From positions 1-30,755 of IMG/VR virus record IMGVR_UViG_3300031840_000246: DNA of 30,755 nt, one strand, 5' to 3'. The first letter of the stretch is position 1, and each line of letters begins with the position of its first letter. Below are positions 14,822 through 21,011 of this stretch, piece after piece. Source of the stretch: a virus. Position numbers and translations under genes: made by a program. A model generated the notes under the pieces. The model searched no databases and was not told where the DNA came from. It was given only the letters and a program-made list of their open reading frames with translations.

Positions 14822-15956
14822 TTTCTAATTCTGCCTTTTTACCAGTAAATTGTTCCCATCTTTTGACTATAACATCACAATATTTAGGGTCTAGTTCCAT
14901 AATTCTAGCTTTACGATTTAATTTTTCACAAGCTATAAGAGTACTACCTGATCCACCAAATAAGTCTAATATGATATTATCAGCTCTACTACTATTTATA
15001 ATAGCTCTGCTTGATAATTCTACAGGTTTTTGCGTTGGATGTTGATATTTACTATCTTTTTTAATTTTCCATAAATCAGATTCATTTTTAATACTTGCAT
15101 CTATAAAACCATCAAAAAGTATAAACTCATGTTGATGTCTATATCCTTTACCTAAACCAAAAACATTTTTAGCCCATACAATACATGCTTTGGGTTTAAG
15201 TTTTTTTTGTAAAATACCATAAAATGCCCAATTACAACAAATGTAATAAGTATTAATATTTAAAAGTTTTAAATTACCAAGTATTGTGTCAATAAAATTA
15301 TTAAATTCTGATTCCTCTAAATTATCATTTTTAATTACATCAAATTTTCCACTTCTACCATTAAATGCTACATTATAAGGTGGATCGGTAAATATCATAT
15401 CTGGTTTTTGTTTTTCTATTAATTTATCAATATTATCGAGCATTGTACTATCTCCACACATAAGCCTATGATTACCAAGTTTCCAAATATCTCCTAATTT
15501 AGTTATAGGTTCTTCGGGTGCTTCAGGTACTTCATCTTCATCAGTTAAACCCTCTTGTTCCTCAAATAAAAAATCATTTAATTGGTCTTCATCAAATCCT
15601 GTTAAATCTAAATTAAAATCAGCTAATTCAAGTTCTTTTATTTCGGTTTTTAATAAATCAATATCCCATTCAGCTTCTTCATTTGTTCTATTATCAGCTA
15701 TTCTATAAGCATTAATTTGTTCTTGGGTTAGATTGTCAGCAACAGTTATAGGTACTTCTTTTAACCCTAATTTTTTAGATGCTCGGTATCTAGTATGTCC
15801 AACAACAATAATTCTATTAGCATCAACTACGATAGGTTGTCTAAATCCAAATTCTTTAATAGATTTAGCAACTTTATCAATCGCACTATCTTTTAATTTT
15901 CTTGGATTGTTTATATATGGTTGAATACTCTCAATATTCACTATTTCTATTTTCAT
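14808..15956 (-). CDS. ParB-like domain / DNA methyltransferase fusion
   Basis: A 382-residue two-part protein. Residues 1-95 are a ParB/sulfiredoxin-like domain (IQPYINNPRKL, GFRQPIVVD, VVGHTRYRASKKLG). Residues 150-382 are a site-specific DNA methyltransferase: LGDIWKLGNHRLMCGDS (154-170), catalytic DPPY (191-194), HPTQKP (306-311) and the S-adenosylmethionine loop LDLFGGSGST (330-339). DPPY before the cofactor loop is beta-class order; DPPY usually goes with N6-adenine or N4-cytosine methylation. Such fusions are common in phages and may protect DNA from host restriction or mark packaging or replication sites. No cognate restriction gene is adjacent. The SD AAAGGATAAG precedes the ATG. Confidence 0.92.
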   Translation of the reverse strand: MKIEIVNIESIQPYINNPRKLKDSAIDKVAKSIKEFGFRQPIVVDANRIIVVGHTRYRASKKLGLKEVPITVADNLTQEQINAYRIADNRTNEEAEWDIDLLKTEIKELELADFNLDLTGFDEDQLNDFLFEEQEGLTDEDEVPEAPEEPITKLGDIWKLGNHRLMCGDSTMLDNIDKLIEKQKPDMIFTDPPYNVAFNGRSGKFDVIKNDNLEESEFNNFIDTILGNLKLLNINTYYICCNWAFYGILQKKLKPKACIVWAKNVFGLGKGYRHQHEFILFDGFIDASIKNESDLWKIKKDSKYQHPTQKPVELSSRAIINSSRADNIILDLFGGSGSTLIACEKLNRKARIMELDPKYCDVIVKRWEQFTGKKAELENGQK

Positions 15957-15959
15957 TTC

Positions 15960-16280
15960 TTATCCTTTTAACAGTTTAGTTAATAATTTCCATAATTTAG
16001 GGTTTTGTTTAAATATCTTGGTATAGCCATCTCCGATCTTGATAGCCATTTGTTCTTCACTCATATTCTTAAATTTTATTTTACTATAGTATGCAATAAC
16101 ATGAAATATCTCGTGAATAATTGTGTTAAATAGTCTTTTACCTTTTATTCGGCTATCCAATACGATTAATTTTTGATTAGTTTCAAAATAACCATCTAAA
16201 CCTTTAAGTGGCTCATAGATAACTTTAATCTTATTTCTGCCAAATAAAATATGTTCAAATTGTGGTTTTTTTAAAGCCAT
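15960..16280 (-). CDS. HExxH zincin-like protein
   Basis: A 106-residue protein with IIHEIFHVIAYYSK; HEIFH (56-60) is the zinc metalloprotease motif. A Glu at 75-76 in MSEEQMA could be the third ligand. The small size resembles phage SprT/ImmA-IrrE-type minimal zincins, which cleave regulators or host proteins, but no fold-level match can be made by eye. It lies three bases upstream of the methyltransferase gene in the early-middle part of the leftward operon, and its ATG immediately follows the previous stop. Confidence 0.7.
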   Translation of the reverse strand: MALKKPQFEHILFGRNKIKVIYEPLKGLDGYFETNQKLIVLDSRIKGKRLFNTIIHEIFHVIAYYSKIKFKNMSEEQMAIKIGDGYTKIFKQNPKLWKLLTKLLKG

Positions 16281-16415
16281 TTAGTGTTTATTGTAATTAT
16301 CAGATTCTATTATAGCACGATAATATTCTAATTGTGTTTTTAATACTTGGTTTTCAATACTAAGTGCTATTATGCGTTTTCTAGCATATTTAAAGATTCG
16401 CAATATAGACTTCAT
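16281..16415 (-). CDS. 44-residue hypothetical protein
   Basis: A short frame (MKSILRIFKYARKRIIALSI, then ENQVLKTQLEYYRAIIE) that is basic at the N-terminus and coiled-coil-like after residue 20. The start overlaps the upstream stop as ATGA and the stop is directly followed by the HExxH gene ATG. Its fit in the operon supports coding. Function unknown. Confidence 0.58.
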   Translation of the reverse strand: MKSILRIFKYARKRIIALSIENQVLKTQLEYYRAIIESDNYNKH

Positions 16416-16540
16416 TTTTTAAAACGATATTTTTTAACAGCTTTTTGAACAGATTTATTTACATTGATTTTTTTCGGTCTTTTTTTACCAATAATTTTCT
16501 TGGTATATAATTCCGAGATCATAGCAGATGTAGTTATCAT
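16412..16540 (-). CDS. 42-residue basic hypothetical protein
   Basis: A short frame MITTSAMISELYTKKIIGKK followed by a Lys/Arg-rich C-terminus ending KKYRFKK. It overlaps both neighbours as ATGA. No family recognised; it may bind nucleic acid because of its charge. Confidence 0.55.
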   Translation of the reverse strand: MITTSAMISELYTKKIIGKKRPKKINVNKSVQKAVKKYRFKK

Positions 16541-17112
16541 ATATTTTCTAAAAGAGGTTTAGTATCGTCAAATGAGTGTTTATAATAAACTTTGCCATTT
16601 TTCAATATCTTCTTGTAATTACCATAACTATCTCCTGTATAGATAATATCTTCCTTGCTAGACTTTTTGATAATACTATTTGTTTCTTGTGTATTGTTAT
16701 AATTAATTAGTACTTCTTGCGATAACTGGGCTGTAACTGGTTGCTCTGAATCTACATACTGGTATTTGTCATAATTAACAAGGCAAATTAGAGTTACTTT
16801 TCTATTTTTGTGGTTGCCACAATGATTCAACTGGGCTGTTCTAGTGGTTATCATTCCTCTACGCACAAGCCTTAGTATGAATGATCTCATTTCGGAATAT
16901 GTCATACCAAATCTTTTAGCAGTTACCCTTAAAGGCATAATCATTTCGCCTCTACGAACAAATATATCATTATCTAAAAATCTTAATGTTCTTTCTTTGT
17001 GTGATGCTGATGATATAAAATAAATCCAACAACTTGCTTGTAATAAGTTTTTAAATACTGGGTTTCTCCAAATATCTCTATAAACTAAAAAATATCCTGA
17101 TCGTTTAGCCAT
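16537..17112 (-). CDS. Winged-helix DNA-binding protein, replication-initiator-like
   Basis: A 191-residue protein. The N-terminal part, FLVYRDIWRNPVFKN then FVRRGEMIMPLRVTAKRFGM followed by MRSFILRLVRRGMITT, is the winged helix seen in phage replisome organisers (lambda O / DnaD-type N-termini). The segment LICLVNYDKYQYVD is also frequent there. The C-terminal half is polar and likely disordered until a short FDDTKPLLENI tail. No primase, helicase or polymerase was seen, so this is the best candidate for directing host replication proteins to the phage origin. Being a transcription factor is the alternative. Confidence 0.66.
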   Translation of the reverse strand: MAKRSGYFLVYRDIWRNPVFKNLLQASCWIYFISSASHKERTLRFLDNDIFVRRGEMIMPLRVTAKRFGMTYSEMRSFILRLVRRGMITTRTAQLNHCGNHKNRKVTLICLVNYDKYQYVDSEQPVTAQLSQEVLINYNNTQETNSIIKKSSKEDIIYTGDSYGNYKKILKNGKVYYKHSFDDTKPLLENI

Positions 17113-17266
17113 TTCTACTCTCCTTTTCTATCATTTGTATTAATTGTTTTTTTGAATATCTATTTAAAAGTGTTCTAATTATGTTTATTGTCTTTTTTTG
17201 TTTCTCATAGGCTCTTGCTCTATTTCTTGAAACTACTTCAAAGTGTTCTTCTCTCATTTCTGCCAT
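17105..17266 (-). CDS. 53-residue charged hypothetical protein
   Basis: A short frame starting MAEMREEHFEVVSRNRARAY with the rest helical and basic (QKKTINIIRTLLNRYSKKQL). A good Shine-Dalgarno sequence, GGAGAAATAAAA, precedes the ATG. It begins two bases after the Ref-like gene stop and ends eight bases inside the next gene. Function unknown. Confidence 0.66.
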   Translation of the reverse strand: MAEMREEHFEVVSRNRARAYEKQKKTINIIRTLLNRYSKKQLIQMIEKESRNG

Positions 17267-17268
17267 TT

Positions 17269-17610
17269 TTATTTCTCCTCTTTTGCGTAAAAGTTAAAAA
17301 GATTATTAGACTCATCTAATTGCTTAATCTCATTTAATGTTCTGTGTAATAGTTCTGCCTCAGTTCCATACATAGCCTCAAATTGTCTTTTGGTATTATG
17401 AATACTAAAACTGCCTACATGGTGGTCAGGACATAATGGAATTGTTTCATAATGCGAACTGCGTTTTCCAAATCCAATGTTTCCTTTACCATCTCCACGA
17501 TTTCTTATGTGATGACAAATTGCTGGTTGCTGACAAATTAAACAGCCTAAAGAAGCTACCTTAGATAAGTGTTCTTGCTCTAATTTACTTGCTAATCTTT
17601 TTTTGCCCAT
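17269..17610 (-). CDS. Ref-like HNH-type nuclease (recombination enhancement family)
   Basis: A 113-residue protein matching the nuclease part of phage P1 Ref. It has HLSKVASLGCLIC (Cys23, Cys26), then ICHHIR (His33-His34), a GxGxK-like loop, YETIPLCPDHH (Cys60, His63, His64), and IHNTKRQFEAMYGTE. P1 Ref is a RecA-filament-dependent HNH nuclease that cuts displaced strands and stimulates recombination; the C23/C26/C60 and His pattern is the structural zinc and HNH set. The long disordered N-terminus of P1 Ref is absent, so this is the compact form. Together with the + strand PD-(D/E)XK nuclease and the SSB-tail protein it suggests recombination-linked replication. Confidence 0.85.
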   Translation of the reverse strand: MGKKRLASKLEQEHLSKVASLGCLICQQPAICHHIRNRGDGKGNIGFGKRSSHYETIPLCPDHHVGSFSIHNTKRQFEAMYGTEAELLHRTLNEIKQLDESNNLFNFYAKEEK

Positions 17611-17888
17611 ACGATTGCATCTTTTCCATATTTAGTTTTTCTTTTTAAACCAGAGTCTATTACTAAATTTAAAATTTGTAATTCTCTCACTCTAGCACAA
17701 ACCGAACTTAAAGGCATTTCTAATTCATCAGCTATTTGATAATTAGTTAATGGATTAAGTTTAATTAAATCATAAACCTGTTCTCTTTTAGTTTTGATTT
17801 TTGGTTTAATTGAGGATAGTGCTTTTTTAGATGTTGATGTGTAATTACAAGACTCGTAATCAGTTTCAAATATATCTAATTGTTTCAT
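17592..17888 (-). CDS. Winged-helix DNA-binding protein
   Basis: A 98-residue protein with an acidic N-terminus (MKQLDIFETDYES), a basic linker, and a wHTH: REQVYDLIKLNPLTNYQIADE, LEMPLSSVCARVRELQILNLV, then a wing ending VWAKKD. Similar small phage proteins often regulate or pair with replication proteins. The start ATG overlaps the upstream stop (ATGA) and the end overlaps the Ref-like gene by 19 bases. Early position in the leftward block. Confidence 0.7.
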   Translation of the reverse strand: MKQLDIFETDYESCNYTSTSKKALSSIKPKIKTKREQVYDLIKLNPLTNYQIADELEMPLSSVCARVRELQILNLVIDSGLKRKTKYGKDAIVWAKKD

Positions 17889-18088
17889 ATTCTCTCCAAT
17901 TCAAGATTTGTAATTTTTATATTTTCATCTCCATTTTTACTAACAAAAATATAATCATTGATTTTTTTTTTAGCTTCATTTTCATCTAAAGCTAAAATAA
18001 GTTTTTCTTTAAAGGATTTAGGAAACCAAGTAGGACTCCAACTCGGTACATCTATTTCTTCATACCATGTGTATCTATATTTTATCAT
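17885..18088 (-). CDS. Hypothetical protein, first gene of the leftward block
   Basis: A 67-residue protein: MIKYRYTWYEEIDVPSWSPT, then FPKSFKEKLILALDENEAKK and NLELERI. Short alpha/beta pattern, no motif known to me. A strong AAAAGGGAGAAAT precedes its ATG, and an inverted repeat (18108-18139) lies in its leader. It is the first gene downstream of the control region, so it would be expressed early in this block. Confidence 0.72.
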   Translation of the reverse strand: MIKYRYTWYEEIDVPSWSPTWFPKSFKEKLILALDENEAKKKINDYIFVSKNGDENIKITNLELERI

Positions 18089-18107
18089 TTTTATTTCTCC
18101 CTTTTAA

Positions 18108-18139
18108 GTGCTGGGTCAGGAGAGAATCTGACCCAACAC
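18108..18139 (-). promoter_or_regulatory. Leader hairpin of the leftward block
   Basis: TGGGTCAG and CTGACCCA form a perfect 8-bp stem, extended by a mismatch and GTG/CAC. The minus-strand loop is ATTCTCTC, complementary to the phage Shine-Dalgarno type GAGAGAAT. The hairpin ends about 20 bases before the first ATG. A second smaller hairpin (18169-18187 region) on the same strand has a GCAA tetraloop. Attenuation, anti-termination or protein binding are possible. Confidence 0.65.
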
Positions 18140-18267
18140 GATTAGTATTATGATATGAAAATAAATACTTCGTTCTTTGCAGAACAACTCTCTCTAACAT
18201 TTTTTTATTTATAATCATATCTTTAATTGATTCGTTTTTTATAACTGATTTGTTTTTAAATCAAGAA

Positions 18268-18296
18268 ATAAAACTCTAATGCGAATAAATATTCAA
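18268..18296 (-). promoter_or_regulatory. Candidate leftward promoter
   Basis: On the minus strand TTGAAT (18296-18291) and TTTTAT (18273-18268) are separated by 17 bases; they match the consensus at about five and four of six positions. The spacer carries the operator-like TATTCGCAT. Transcription would give a leader near 170 bases including both hairpins. Prediction by eye only. Confidence 0.45.
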
Positions 18297-18350
18297 AAAA
18301 GCTAGGTTTTATGCGATAAATAAAGTTATTGCATTACAACCTTATTCGTG
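18279..18350. promoter_or_regulatory. Three related operator-like sites
   Basis: ATGCGAATAAATA (18279-18291) and ATGCGATAAATA (18311-18322) start 32 bases apart, about three helical turns. An inverted relative, CACGAATAAG read on the minus strand, lies at 18341-18350. The first and third sit in the spacers of the two candidate promoters. They would be natural binding sites for the helix-turn-helix protein encoded at 19747-20127. Confidence 0.5.
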
Positions 18351-18357
18351 CTTTATT
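18329..18357 (+). promoter_or_regulatory. Candidate rightward promoter
   Basis: TTGCAT (18329-18334) and TTTATT (18352-18357) are separated by 17 bases. The expected start is about 25 bases before the ATG at 18390. The third operator-like sequence lies between the two elements. Prediction by eye. Confidence 0.5.
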
Positions 18358-18389
18358 GTGGTATGTTTAACAAAAAAAAAGGAGAGAAC

Positions 18390-18635
18390 ATGAGTATGGT
18401 AGGAGTAAAACAAAGACTACAAGAAGAATATGATATTTTGACAACTAAGTTTTCAACATACTATTCTAAAATAAATAATAAATATAAAAGATATAATCCT
18501 AATCTTGGTTTTGACCAATTAGGTATTAAAAAAGCTAAAGATAAATTAGATAATGATAGTTCATTACTTTATTCAATTTATTTTTCTTTAAGAACTTTAG
18601 AATATATTAAACCTGATTTAAAGGATAGAGCATAA
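18390..18635 (+). CDS. Hypothetical protein, first gene of the rightward block
   Basis: An 81-residue protein starting MSMVGVKQRLQEEYDILTTK. I choose the ATG at 18390 because AAAAGGAGAGAAC is directly upstream; the earlier in-frame ATG at 18348 would lie between the candidate -35 and -10. The protein is helical and lysine-rich with many Tyr (YYSKINNKYKRY). It ends as TAATG with the next gene. Function unknown; early position. Confidence 0.72.
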   Translation: MSMVGVKQRLQEEYDILTTKFSTYYSKINNKYKRYNPNLGFDQLGIKKAKDKLDNDSSLLYSIYFSLRTLEYIKPDLKDRA

Positions 18636-18841
18636 TGTATAAATCAGTAAAATATATTAGAACAAAAAATAACACATATAAATTGTTAAAAGATTTTAAC
18701 GATAGTGTTGATGTTTATATTATGAAACAAGAATCTAGAAATCAAAATTGTTGGACAGATAAAGATTATATCTACAATTCTACTTTTAGATCAATGAAAA
18801 TTGCTAAAGAAACAATTTATCAAATAGAGGATAACGCATAA
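18635..18841 (+). CDS. Hypothetical early protein
   Basis: A 68-residue basic protein: MYKSVKYIRTKNNTYKLLKD, a central DVYIMKQESRNQNCWTDKD, and a helical end MKIAKETIYQIEDNA. It has no membrane segment and no recognised motif. Start and stop both overlap the neighbours as TAATG, implying coupled translation. Confidence 0.65.
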   Translation: MYKSVKYIRTKNNTYKLLKDFNDSVDVYIMKQESRNQNCWTDKDYIYNSTFRSMKIAKETIYQIEDNA

Positions 18842-18951
18842 TGAAAAAAATAATAGACACATTGGAATATATTTCATTCGGAATTATAATGTTGTATTTT
18901 TTCGCTGGTGGGTTTAAATTAACCATAGATTATTTACTAGGAGTACAATAA
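18841..18951 (+). CDS. 36-residue single-TM peptide
   Basis: A short frame, MKKIIDTLEYISFGIIMLYF then FAGGFKLTIDYLLGVQ, with one hydrophobic helix at about residues 10-23. It fills the gap between two genes exactly: the ATG overlaps the previous stop and the next ATG follows the TAA directly. This fit supports expression. A small inner-membrane peptide of unknown role. Confidence 0.6.
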   Translation: MKKIIDTLEYISFGIIMLYFFAGGFKLTIDYLLGVQ

Positions 18952-19242
18952 ATGAGAATACCAACTAATTCTACTTTCACTAAAGAAATATCAAAACAAT
19001 TTAAAAGAATATTCCATAAGGATATGACTTTAGGTGGATTACAGGATTTACAGGACGAAGTTAATTTAATTAACCCTGTAGATAGTTACTTGGAAAATCA
19101 AGTGACTCAAATAAGGAAAGCTAATGCAACCAAAACAAATGTTCAAGATGCAAGAGCAGTTAGATCGAAAGAAACAGATGGAAAGAAATTTGTTGAGACG
19201 ACTGTTCAAAGTGAAAGAACAAAAGAAAGATTTGGAGTTTAA
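18952..19242 (+). CDS. Hypothetical early protein
   Basis: A 96-residue polar protein starting MRIPTNSTFTKEISKQFKRI, with GGLQDLQDEVNLINPVDSYL and a Lys/Glu/Thr-rich, probably flexible C-terminus. AGGAGTACAATAA precedes the ATG. No family recognised. The last third overlaps another frame (19124-19279) that could also be a gene. Confidence 0.62.
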   Translation: MRIPTNSTFTKEISKQFKRIFHKDMTLGGLQDLQDEVNLINPVDSYLENQVTQIRKANATKTNVQDARAVRSKETDGKKFVETTVQSERTKERFGV

Positions 19243-19279
19243 ACTTCATCATTTGAAGTATCATCAACCAATTCTTTAA
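19124..19279 (+). CDS. Possible out-of-frame nested small gene
   Basis: A 51-residue frame, MQPKQMFKMQEQLDRKKQME and so on, almost entirely helical and rich in Lys, Arg, Gln and Leu. It starts inside the previous gene with AAGGAAAG at a good distance from its ATG and ends 37 bases beyond it, in the gap before the lipoprotein gene. The Shine-Dalgarno sequence and the way it fills the gap favour coding; biased composition from the overlapping frame is the alternative. Confidence 0.4.
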   Translation: MQPKQMFKMQEQLDRKKQMERNLLRRLFKVKEQKKDLEFKLHHLKYHQPIL

Positions 19280-19297
19280 ACGAGAGAGACAGAAGAT

Positions 19298-19576
19298 ATG
19301 AAAAAAACAATACTTACCCTAGCGATCTCTTGCACTCTATTATCTGCGTGTAGTTATAAACCTATAATAGATACTGCTGGAAGATCAGGAACATTCAATG
19401 AAGATAAAGCTAAAGAAATTACAAACGATATTCAACATTGTAAATACTTGGCTAAAGAAAATACTAATTTTATTTCAAACATTACTTATTGGACACTTAG
19501 TCCAACAATGGACACAAAGTATGAGTCTATTATGAGAAAATGTTTAGACAAGCGAGGTCATAGTGTCCTTAACTAA
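19298..19576 (+). CDS. Predicted lipoprotein
   Basis: A 92-residue protein with a bacterial lipoprotein signal: MKKTILTLAISCTLLSAC, lipobox LSAC, lipidated Cys18 and Ser19 after it, which favours outer-membrane sorting. The mature part is polar with a Cys pair (QHCKYLAKE and MRKCLDKRG). Marine phage genomes often have similar small lipoproteins of unknown role. In the early block it could block a receptor or a secondary infection, as known phage lipoproteins do, but this is inference. The end overlaps the next gene by 14 bases. Confidence 0.78.
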   Translation: MKKTILTLAISCTLLSACSYKPIIDTAGRSGTFNEDKAKEITNDIQHCKYLAKENTNFISNITYWTLSPTMDTKYESIMRKCLDKRGHSVLN

Positions 19577-19763
19577 GAAAAAAATTTTAGCATATAAATG
19601 TGCTAGATGCTTTAGAGAAGATTCTTTAAAACTTGCGTGGTTTGTAGGCTCTAATTCAATGTATAGCGATAGCTTACTTTGTAATCCATGCTTTAAAGAT
19701 CAATTTAATAAACTAACAATAACAGAAAAAAAGGAGTGGTCGTTTTATGAGAATAAAGACTAA
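19563..19763 (+). CDS. Small zinc-ribbon protein
   Basis: A 66-residue protein starting at GTG (MSLTKKKILAYK) with GAGG about seven bases upstream. CARC (residues 13-16) and CNPC (40-43) form a Cx2C...Cx2C zinc-ribbon pair, with a hydrophobic aromatic middle (LAWFVGSNSMYSD). Small zinc-ribbon proteins in phages often bind host RNA polymerase or nucleic acid; no specific partner can be named. It overlaps both neighbours. Confidence 0.68.
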   Translation: MSLTKKKILAYKCARCFREDSLKLAWFVGSNSMYSDSLLCNPCFKDQFNKLTITEKKEWSFYENKD

Positions 19764-20127
19764 TACATCAATAGAAGAAATTAACCAAAGTATATCTAAC
19801 CTAATTGCTCAATGGGGAGTTACACCAGAAGATAACGAGATTATCTTTCATAAGATAGTAGGTTTGCAGATTAAAAAAATAAGGTTTATGCGTGGAAAAA
19901 CTTTGACTAGATTAGGTAATGCACTTGGAGTTACATTTCAACAAATTCAAAAATATGAAGCTGGTAAGAACTCAACTCCACATTTTAAACTAAAAAAAAT
20001 CTGCGAATATCTATCGGTATCAATAGACTACTTTACGAAACCAATAGATGATGCTAACTTAGAATTAACTAAAAGGGGGAAATTAAATAATGTCTATCAC
20101 TTTAACAACCGACATGTCGCTAGATAA
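19747..20127 (+). CDS. Cro/CI-family (XRE) helix-turn-helix regulator
   Basis: A 126-residue protein. Residues 38-97 are an XRE-type HTH: GLQIKKIRFMRGKTLTRLGN, then ALGVTFQQIQKYEAGKNSTP, followed by LKKICEYLSVSIDYF. FQQIQKYEAG is the hallmark recognition helix. The N-terminal 35 residues and polar C-terminus are not a protease-cleavable CI tail, so this resembles a short Cro-type or host-type regulator. AAGGAG lies about 11 bases before the ATG. It likely acts on the operator-like sites in the 18.1-18.4 kb control region. With no integrase visible, it need not imply lysogeny. Confidence 0.85.
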   Translation: MRIKTNTSIEEINQSISNLIAQWGVTPEDNEIIFHKIVGLQIKKIRFMRGKTLTRLGNALGVTFQQIQKYEAGKNSTPHFKLKKICEYLSVSIDYFTKPIDDANLELTKRGKLNNVYHFNNRHVAR

Positions 20128-20254
20128 AAGAATAGCTGAAATAGAAAAAGAAGTTAAAAATAATAAATATGCTTATGAGTATTATATTGATGAATATACT
20201 TCATTAATGGAAGCTAAAAATAAAAAGGAGAGAAATGACAATAATAACTACTGA
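20090..20254 (+). CDS. Small helical hypothetical protein
   Basis: A 54-residue frame: MSITLTTDMSLDKRIAEIEK, then a Lys/Tyr-rich helix and an Asn-rich tail (RNDNNNY). A strong AAAAGGGGGAAA lies about eight bases upstream of the ATG. It starts inside the regulator gene's end and overlaps the next gene's start by 20 bases. Function unknown. Confidence 0.66.
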   Translation: MSITLTTDMSLDKRIAEIEKEVKNNKYAYEYYIDEYTSLMEAKNKKERNDNNNY

Positions 20255-21011
20255 ACACGGACACCAAATAGAGTTTAACGAAGAAAAGCATGTCTATATT
20301 CATAACAACGAATATGTAGTTGGTATGAGTACTTTGCTTGGAAAACTTGCTAGTCCACAATTAGAAAATTGGAAAATTAGCAATATGGTAAATGCTATTA
20401 AAAAAGAAATGGAACGACAAGAAATTCCATTAGATAAAATAGAATCTATTGTTTTAAATGCTAAGACCAATGCAAAGAAACAAGGAGATAATATTTTAAA
20501 TATAGGCTCTATGGTTCATAAATATTGTGAGATGTGGCTTAAAGGAGAAAAATTTACTGACCCAAGCGACCCTGTAGTTAAAGGGTGCTTTGATAAGTTT
20601 AAAAAGTTTTGGACAAAGCATAAACTTAAATTGGTAGAGTCCGAAAAAATTTTATATCACGAAAAAGGTGTATGTGGAACTTTAGACATAGTTGCTGAAG
20701 ATGGAGAAAAAAATCTTTGGCTAATTGATATAAAAACAAGCAAAGGAATTTTCTTAAACATGGTACACCAACTTCACGGGTATCGTTGGCTTTTTGAGTG
20801 CCAAACAGGTAAGAAAATAAATAAGATGTATGTAGTCCGACTGCCTAAAGATGGTGCAGATTTCGAGGCTAGACATATCTTATATAAAAAGGAACACTTA
20901 AAAGCATTTCTTGGATTATTAAGTTGTCATAAATCCGAGTTATTGTTCAATGAGTCAGTACGAAAATACAATCAACTAAAAAAAGGAAAAACAAATGTAT
21001 CAAAAAAATAG
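20235..21011 (+). CDS. PD-(D/E)XK nuclease (RecB/Cas4/exonuclease type)
   Basis: A 258-residue protein. Candidate active-site residues: H95 in IGSMVHKYCEMW, D151 in CGTLDIVAED, D165 and K167 in LWLIDIKTSKG, then Q179 and Y183 in HQLHGYRW. This is the RecB/AddB-like motif order (H, D, D-x-K, Q-Y). Such phage nucleases process double-strand ends for recombination or replication. It lacks the four Cys of Cas4-type iron-sulphur members. The adjacent SSB-tail protein overlaps its end, suggesting the two act together in a Red-like end-processing pair. AAAAAGGAGAGAA precedes the ATG. Confidence 0.88.
   Translation: MTIITTEHGHQIEFNEEKHVYIHNNEYVVGMSTLLGKLASPQLENWKISNMVNAIKKEMERQEIPLDKIESIVLNAKTNAKKQGDNILNIGSMVHKYCEMWLKGEKFTDPSDPVVKGCFDKFKKFWTKHKLKLVESEKILYHEKGVCGTLDIVAEDGEKNLWLIDIKTSKGIFLNMVHQLHGYRWLFECQTGKKINKMYVVRLPKDGADFEARHILYKKEHLKAFLGLLSCHKSELLFNESVRKYNQLKKGKTNVSKK

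Larger units (their letters stand above)
18089..18389. promoter_or_regulatory. Divergent control region between the two transcription blocks
   Basis: About 300 bases without a gene. They hold a leftward promoter-like pair, a rightward promoter-like pair, three related candidate operator sequences and two minus-strand leader hairpins (each listed separately or described under findings). The layout is like the bidirectional early control regions of lambdoid phages, with a candidate repressor (19747-20127) in the rightward block. Confidence 0.68.
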
